This document shows positions 57,541 to 64,000 of a DNA stretch of 64,000 nucleotides, one piece after another. Position 1 is the first letter of the stretch. The number at the start of each line of letters is the position of its first letter. This stretch comes from Pleurodeles waltl (lineage: Eukaryota; Chordata; Amphibia; Caudata; Salamandridae), in contig NC_090451.1 of NCBI RefSeq assembly GCF_031143425.1, positions 660,204,575-660,268,574 of the forward strand. Direction: 5' to 3'. A program made the position numbers and the translations under genes. The notes beneath the pieces were generated by a model. The model did not search any database. It was not told where the DNA came from and saw only the letters and a list, made by a program, of their open reading frames with translations.

Positions 57541-57547
57541 AGCAGTG

Positions 57548-58549
57548 TGTAACCGGACGTCTCCCGACGCCGGTTTGCATGAAAGCGAGGAAACTGACGA
57601 GGGATCCCCCGGGGGCACCCGAGGAGCTCGGGACTTCATGACGTCAAACGTCATGTACGTCGGAGGGAAATTTAAATGGACGGACGCCGCCGCAGCAAGG
57701 AGAGACGCGGAGGATCGGGACGCCGCCGCAGCAAAGAGAGACGCGAAGGATTGGGACACGCTGAGAACAGGGGGAGAGCAAGACGAACGGCAAAACGCAC
57801 ACCACTACGGAGCGAGTCCCCGTGAAGCAGACGAGCACCGTGAAGGAAGAGCGATAAGCAGGGAGCCTCCCGCCCCTGGGTCAGTGAAGTCGGGAGACCG
57901 TCAGGCAGCCGGCCGCGTCCCTGGAGGGGCGTGGCCTACAGAGGTACGGTCGTACCCCAAGTGGGACTGGGGCTTCGGGTGGTTACTGGGACTACGGAGG
58001 GCCAAGGGGAGGGGGCTGACGTCCTATCAGGGTGGTGAGACAGTGTAAAAAGGGGAAACCAGTGTACCTTCTAACCGCACAAAACCCAACCCTAAATAAT
58101 TACCACCACAAGAAGGGGAGCTCCACGAAGGCACTTGGGCAAGGAGGAGGACGTGATAAAAAGTATCCCTCACCTACCTGCACTCCTACCTATTCCCCCA
58201 CCCCCCTACTAAACCCAAATAATCCTACCTACTTCTTAAAACCCCACTTACCTGTTTTTCTTTTCTTTTCTTCCTTATTTTTGGATACCTGGGCCGCTGT
58301 CACACGGGAGGAGCAGAACCCTCAAAGCCGGACCAGACCCCACCAGGACCCTTGTCCGAACCCTGGAAGAGAAAATACATAAACAAGGGATTTATTATTT
58401 GCATTTAGAGGCTATACCAAGTCTGGTATTCTGAGAAGAAGATAAGTTTACCTTATAAACGTAACAGAAATAAATTAGTTAACCCCTTGAAAATGCGTCA
58501 GTCGTCTTAATCCAATATCCCTTCCACTCGGGATAAAGAACCCGTTACA
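57548..58549 (+). mobile_element. solo LTR (1002 bp), likely Gypsy-type LTR retrotransposon
   Basis: Begins tgtaaccgg and ends cccgttaca (TG...CA with extended inverted termini). The flanking 5-bp duplication CAGTG is perfect (57543-57547 and 58550-58554). No second LTR or internal region is adjacent, so LTR-LTR recombination has removed the body. A possible promoter lies near 58045-58055 (gtgtaaaaaggg). AATAAA occurs at 58471-58476, near the 3' end, as expected for R/U5 polyadenylation. Direction + is inferred from the poly(A) signal. The 5-bp duplication suits Gypsy-type elements; other LTR classes remain possible. Confidence 0.9.
57682..57753. repeat. 36-bp tandem duplication in the LTR
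   Basis: Two units starting ggacgccgccgcagcaa at 57682 and 57718, with three differences. CpG-rich. Repeated blocks in the U3 part of LTRs often act as enhancers; this is inference here. Confidence 0.85.
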
Positions 58550-58554
58550 CAGTG

Positions 58555-59775
58555 TGTATTTTCTGTTAGTGGAAGGGAGTGCTCTGTTTAGATGTTTGTG
58601 TTGGTGTTGCTTCCTGTGTCTAACTTTCTTTTTCTATTGCAGGTTCCTCTCAAGTGTATCTAGCACTTTTTGTCGTATTGAAGCACGGTAAGTTCATGGT
58701 TGGCGGGACTTTTCAGGGCCACCTCTGGCATTTCACTGAAATAACGATATCAGTGTCACTGGGGCCTCAAAGGGGGTACTTGCAACATTTGTTAGAGAAG
58801 CTGCAATCAGCGGAGTTTGGACAGTCAGTCCCTCAGACCTTTGCCTACCTTTATGCATGTCCATTGGCACTTTCGGGACATTGCGCTTTGGGGGTTGAAG
58901 GGTGTGACTGGCACCAGAGGACCAAGACATGGCCTGGTTGCCTAGACTGTTTCTCATACATGGTGTGGGGGGGTCCCCAGGTAGGCTTGCTCTAGGCTGA
59001 GCAGGCCTCCTGCATGGATTTGAGATCACAGATTTTGCTTAAGTAGTGTGAGGAGTGCAAGGATTCCACATAATAGCATGAATCCAGAGCCAAGCTCTGG
59101 GTGACAGACTCTCTCTTAGAGGGTTTACACGCCTGAGAAGGCAGATATGGCTGGAGCAACAAGATTGCAGGCCAACCATGAGCTCACAAACGACTTTTCT
59201 TTGGAGTGGCAGAGGGGCCAAGTGACTCGGTGCATAGCTAAACTTTTAAACAGGGATCGATGCAAGAAAACATGTCAACGTTTTGAAGTGTGTCCTTCTG
59301 TTTTGTGTGATGCTGTTTACAGTCCTTCCTTTGTGTTAGTAAATAAAATACTGTCTGCAATTGTGATATCTCTAACCAGAACCGAAAGCGTGGTCTGAGG
59401 CTGTCCTGGTGGGAAGGTGAGGGGAGATGATGGGGGCGAGACACGTAGTATCATGGCATTTCAGTGGCTTGACAGCTAAGGTCCTTAATGCGTCTCCTCT
59501 CATATACTTCATTTTCTATAGTCTGGTTTTTATCCTGCTTTTATGCACTTTAAAGTTCGACAGGTTTGAGAACTGAGGTTTGGCTAGATACATGGCCTGT
59601 ATCAGAAGGGTATGTGTCTCCCTAAATTAACATTAAGGGTCTCGTTTAGTTGTATTTACAAATCTTGAGCACCCTTTCAGAGATCCCTGTGCCTTCAAAG
59701 GAGCCACTGCCAAGGTGTCTCCTCTGAAGGATTTGAAAGTTTGCTGACCAGCTGCTGTTAACAGCCCTTAAGCAA
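58555..59775. other. unassigned DNA
   Basis: A frame of 113 codons at 58654-58995 has no recognised motif. Nothing else supported. Confidence 0.35.
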
Positions 59776-59795
59776 TTTTTTTTTTTTTTTTTTTT
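59776..59795. repeat. T20 homopolymer
   Basis: Twenty consecutive T; it may be the tail of a minus-strand retroposon, but no element body is recognisable beside it. Confidence 0.9.
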
Positions 59796-61560
59796 ACAAA
59801 AACAAACTTACAAAGTAGGAGTTTCTTCCAGGGTATTTTGGTAATTTATCTTTTTTTCTGTTCGAGAACGGCAGGCTTTTCACTGATTGAGGAGAACCGG
59901 AAAATAATACATCAGACCGTCAGCTCTTAATATGGTGTAAGGTTTCCACTGGCAGACCCAGAGCAGGCCACGCCACTGAAAACATGTCCGCCAAACTCTA
60001 GATGAGGCCATTAGCTTTGCAGATACACACGATTACAACTGCAAATCTTTGCATGTAATACACAAAATGTGAAACTGCCCTCATAAGTACATTTACTTGC
60101 ACTGAAAGTTAAACAAACATGATGGGTCATTTACCACCCTGTTAATGTTCAGAGAATTCCTCCTGTCTGGATCAAGTGGAAGTCCGTTTCTGCAGCTGAA
60201 TTGTAAGTTATGACGAGTGGTTCCTGTATGGAGTAAAATATTTTTATTTTAAATAACTTTTTTTTAAAGTTAGAGTTTGCATGCACATGTGCATTAAATA
60301 TGCACCTGACAGAATTTGGGGGTTGTTGCACTTTCATAAGCGCAAATGTTCATGCTTGTGAGTACATCGGAAAAGCTGCGACAGTCACACATGCCGTGAA
60401 ATTACTTGAGTTTTTTCAGAACCTTATTTCTTCTCCTCGATTAGAACCCGGGTCAGTTTCTTTCCAAGGCAACAATTGAGTCCTTGTACCGTATTGTATC
60501 GGATTGTATTGTATTGAAAGCGCGTGCCTACACTTTGTAAGGTGTGTGTTTGGACGTATCTCCAAGTGGTGTCACCAAAGACTCAGCCGGTACTTTGTTT
60601 CTAATTTATTATAGCTCTACACTACCACATTGCCCCTAAGATCTTTGAGTGGTGCTGTAAATACAGCAAACCCTGCCATATCTTAGCAATAGCACAAATT
60701 GTTACATAAAAATGCTACTAAATGCATTGGTTAAATGGTGTTTCTGAGGCACCCACAATACCTAATCAGCTTAACTTCCCACGTTCGCAACTTGGCTTTC
60801 CTTAGCATCACCTGTCTTGACTTTCTTTCCGTTCTTAGTGAAACGAGCAGACACAGTAGGGCCCATTCATTAAACCATCTTAGAGCACATAATTCAGTAC
60901 TCTCTATATACTTTCATATGCCTTTCAGAACGGTCCTCAAAATATCTAAAATGGGAATTTAGATTGAATATATCGATACACAAAGAATAAAAAAACAAAA
61001 AAAAACATTCCAAGCTGATTCAGAAATGCATGTAAGGTTATTTTCAAAAGTACTCCCGTAGCTCTGCTTCTGTTTCTCATATATGCTTTTCTTAATGCTA
61101 GTCTATTTCTCCATCAGCTTATTGAGAAGCTAATCTTGTTTGTGCACCTCGTTAACACTAAATCATTGATTTCCTACTAAATGAATTGGTAGATCTTTCA
61201 TTTTGTCGGTGTACAAAGCTCTGTTCACTACTCATAAGCAGGGTAGAACAGAAAAGTAGCTGCACTGCCTCCTTGTCAACTAAAAGTATGAACTTTCAAT
61301 CTCTTGACTCACAAAAATGTTTTTGCCCTAAAACGGCTAAGTGGATCCTGAGGAAATATCCATTGTTTTCTCATCTGTCTAGCACTGCATTAGGGCTACA
61401 CTGACTGCCACCTTATGCCATTGTCACAGTGGGAGCAAGATTCCAAGAAAAGGCTTTAAGTATTAGTTATTGCCAGGGAAGGTTGCATTTCGTCTGACAT
61501 ACAACCCCAAAATATTCTTCTCCCAGAAGTGCAACAGTCTCCTCATTCTTCAGCCATAGT
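59796..61560. other. unassigned DNA
   Basis: A short TGTATT-type repeat lies at 60488-60518 (gtattgtatcggattgtattgtattg). 'gattagaacccgggtcagtt' near 60440 resembles a decayed minus-strand SINE B-box region. No gene is supported. Confidence 0.35.
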
Positions 61561-61569
61561 GTTTGTCAA

Positions 61570-61690
61570 TCATGGTGTGCAACCAGTTGGTAGCATGGGT
61601 TCGGCAGTCCCTGGAGTTGAATCCCAGCTCGCGTCTGTCCACTGAGTGATTGCAAACACCTTATAGCTCCTGCTGCCAATGCAGTGAAAC
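61570..61690 (+). mobile_element. possible CORE/MIR-like SINE
   Basis: 'ttggtagcatgggttcggca' then 'gtccctggagttgaatccca' then 'gctcgcgtctgtccactgag' resembles a tRNA-derived head with A- and B-box regions, followed by a stretch like the SINE core (gattgcaaacacctta). Diverged, so only moderate support. Confidence 0.4.
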
Positions 61691-62770
61691 GCACTCCCAT
61701 GGCAGTGCAAGCAGTTGACAGCTCTTCCGTTGTACTAACCACATTACACTCGCTCAGGGCAGAGATATTTGCGTCTTTCACAATAGATCCGCACTTTTTC
61801 AAAAAACAGACCTCATAGCAGAGCAAAAATGGGGACCTGGATAATAACTTGTTGCCTTGTGAAGGAACATTTGGCAGATAACTCAAAACGCCTGCTCTTG
61901 GGTAGGCATTGAGAAATGATTTGCTCCATCTTCTGACAGATTTTCAGAGCAGCTAGCCTGTGCGGGTGAGTTCCCAATTGTCCATGCGGATCAGTTCTTT
62001 TGTGGACTTTGTGCCCCTCAGACTTCTACCCACAAGCTGTTTCATTTTCGTTTTTTGGTCTGCAAATGGTGTGTCTCTGAACCTGGTCTAGCCTTAAACC
62101 TGACACTAGGTGCAGTCTCAGAGCATGATCTCTGTCCATCCGGCCGTCTGGCCCTGGCGGCTTCTGGCCAGGATCCAGTGATGAGCTCTTTGTTAATGCA
62201 ATCTTCCTGCTGAGAATATGGACTCTCATTCTTGGTTCGCTGTAGATCAATCACACTGTATCTCGGCCCTTAAGTGCAGAATATAGTTGACTGCGAGCTG
62301 CACCCCACCCCTCTTCTCGCTCTCTCTGATGCACCCTAACGTCTCGCCTCAATTACACCTGAACATGGGCTCCGGGCCATGCTGCCCTAATGCACTTTCC
62401 ACACTGTTTATGAGCCTTGTGATTCCGTCTCTGCTGAGAGATGGAAAGAGCTTTTTTTTATTTTATTTATACTACCCAGCAATTTATTCCATGTCAGAAA
62501 ATATACCTGCCAGTGGACAGGGTATAATACAGCGCCTGTGCACACTAAGGGACAAGGCTGGTAAAGATGCCAATCATGAACAGCCAAGCCATCCTCCACT
62601 GTGAATAGGATATTACATTGTCCACCGGTGCATGCATCTTGTGTGACACTAATCCCAAGTTGAAGGTGCATCCTAATGCCATAACACGCCGGCCGTGAGA
62701 AAGACATGTTGTCTCAACCACAGTCAAACCCTGTATGATGAATCCTGCCCAAATTGAGGTACAAGGTGGC
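61691..62770. other. unassigned DNA
   Basis: Several 70-105-codon open frames on both strands, none with a recognisable domain. Confidence 0.35.
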
Positions 62771-62789
62771 ACTTCTGTAGATTGAATGA

Positions 62790-63140
62790 TCCTGTGATGT
62801 GTGTGTGTGTGGGCAATATTCGTATGGTGTGAGATGTTCATAGATCAGTGATGGTTATTGTGATGCGGTGTGGTATGTTGTGGTGTTATGGTCACAGGAT
62901 CTGATGTGAAGAGAGACTGCGTTAGGGTTGGTTTGCTTATTTAAGTGAAGTTAGGTGGGGTTAGGTTATTTTAGATGATGTGATGATAGGTTAGATCAGT
63001 GACAAAAGAGGTGTTATGTTAGGTGATGTGAAATGAGATGAGTATGTGAAGTTATGTTGTGTTAGCGCTGTTATGTGATGTGCTGTTATGCTATTTTGTG
63101 TTAGGTTAGTTTAGGTCAGAGCAGGCCAGTTTAGGCTACA
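62790..63140. repeat. G/T-rich low-complexity tract
   Basis: Irregular repetition of gttatgt, gttaggtt and gatgtgatg words. (TG) run at 62797-62810. TTAGG words occur (62938-62965 and 63100-63120) but not in a regular array. Confidence 0.7.
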
Positions 63141-64000
63141 CCCTGGTAAATCTGACGGCAGGATCTTTTGTCAAAGAAAATGAGCACAAACGATTAGGTC
63201 ATTGTTCTGACTGCTGATGTTCCTGATGAAGGCATTCAAGTGCACACCTTTTAGGCTGAATTGTCCAGTGGCAAAACCGTGGGCGTATCAATAGGCTTTC
63301 AACATGGCTTGAGGTATACATAGCAAAGAAATATGAAACCTTCAAGTGCCAGTACTTCATAGTGCACACCACCATCCTTGTCTCAATTTGCCACCTGCGT
63401 AATAAAAAAATCTTAGCCAGATCATTCTGCGAAATCACCCCACCCAACCATTATTTTACAAACTGGCCTCTTAGTACATAGGTTGCTACGCATAATAATG
63501 TAATGGTTGTAAAACGTCAGTAAGCAAATTGCGACTTCTTTTCATGACCACACTTTTAGATACATGACAATAAATGGATGCCTGTAAAGTATCCTAGGTA
63601 CCCAGCCGAGTGAACCAAAGCAGAGTGATGCTATTGTAAGCAGGAAGGATTGAACAGCAGATAACTAGGAGGGGAAGCAAACAAGGGAAATGTGTGCTAA
63701 AAAGGAATTTTGCTTCAAATAAAAGCAGGAAATTTTAGAGGTACATTACTCATAGAATTTGAAACAACCCGAGTCATTGAGTCTTTTGCAAACATGGCAA
63801 AGTTGGCTGTTGTCACTATTTTAATGGAGAAAGATTCTTCTGTTATTCAAACGGATCTAGTAGCTTCATATACGTGTTTAAAGAGTGGAGATGGGTCGAA
63901 CTCAGAGGGACTCCACACAGTAGGAGATGTGTCGAGCCATGGGGACCTCCATGTGATATGGAAGTGTGGATGGAAGGTCTGTCTCGCGACAAACCGGGTT
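63141..64000. other. unassigned DNA to right edge
   Basis: No recognisable repeat, exon or RNA gene. The sequence continues beyond the window. Confidence 0.35.

Noticed and set aside
57497..58048. 183-codon frame containing a 12-residue repeat
   Set aside because: It starts outside the solo LTR and runs into it; the repeat is the translated 36-bp LTR duplication.
58654..58995. 113-codon frame as a host exon
   Set aside because: No recognisable motif and no neighbouring exon of the same protein; a chance frame is more likely.
62925..63135. TTAGG-like words suggesting telomeric repeats
   Set aside because: Irregular spacing, the wrong repeat for vertebrates (TTAGGG), and mixed with gatgtgatg words; low-complexity G/T tract.

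Overview
The window looks like non-genic DNA from a large, repeat-rich vertebrate genome. A urodele amphibian is the best guess and a lungfish-type genome is possible. The reasons are a DIRS tyrosine-recombinase retrotransposon in good condition, an L1-clade LINE of full-length layout, L2-like LINE 3' ends, hAT and Harbinger-like non-autonomous DNA transposons, CORE/MIR-like SINE traces, a solo LTR and kilobases of minisatellite. I found no host protein-coding exon, no rRNA or functional tRNA gene, and no bacterial-type feature. Species assignment is inference.

Layout. 1-1325: 60-bp minisatellite with a three-unit higher-order period, running off the left edge. 1388-1897: hAT-type non-autonomous element. 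2060-2960: degenerate minisatellite. 3191-3328: two hairpins. 5570-6783: degenerate minisatellite. 6784-19727: an old, broken DIRS element whose gag is split by a younger DIRS copy (8890-15451) with inverted terminal repeats, internal complementary region (ICR), gag, RT/RNase H/methyltransferase and tyrosine recombinase. 20557-20865: two head-to-tail Harbinger-like MITEs. 22868-25185: G-poor CCANY pentamer satellite split by a retroposon with a 14-bp target duplication. 25190-28400: 57-59-bp minisatellite. 28.4-45.1 kb: mostly unassigned DNA with L2-like fragments, a second hAT copy (38241-38820), degenerate minisatellites and small palindromes. 45753-54075: L1-type LINE bounded by a 16-bp target-site duplication, carrying a hAT element in its 5' UTR and a hAT MITE inside ORF1. 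54.66-55.08 kb: a homeodomain/octamer-motif-rich stretch that may be a conserved noncoding element. 56036-56890: L2-like LINE 3' end. 57548-58549: solo LTR with a 5-bp target duplication. 58.5-64 kb: mainly unassigned DNA.

How the parts work together. The only coordinated gene set is in the nested DIRS copy. Gag would package the RNA, RT/RNase H would copy it, the ICR would align the two unequal termini to make a circle, and the tyrosine recombinase would integrate that circle without a target duplication. This copy is probably not autonomous: gag needs a one-base frame change near 10.1 kb, and the methyltransferase region is about 125 bp shorter than in the older host copy. Everything else is relic, non-autonomous or tandem repeat.

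The strongest observations are DIRS-in-DIRS nesting with a clean target site, one reading frame open from about 10.1 to 14.6 kb except for a single TGA, the L1 with two successive hAT insertions, three copies of one hAT family in different length states, and a perfect splice-donor consensus at the DIRS right terminus.
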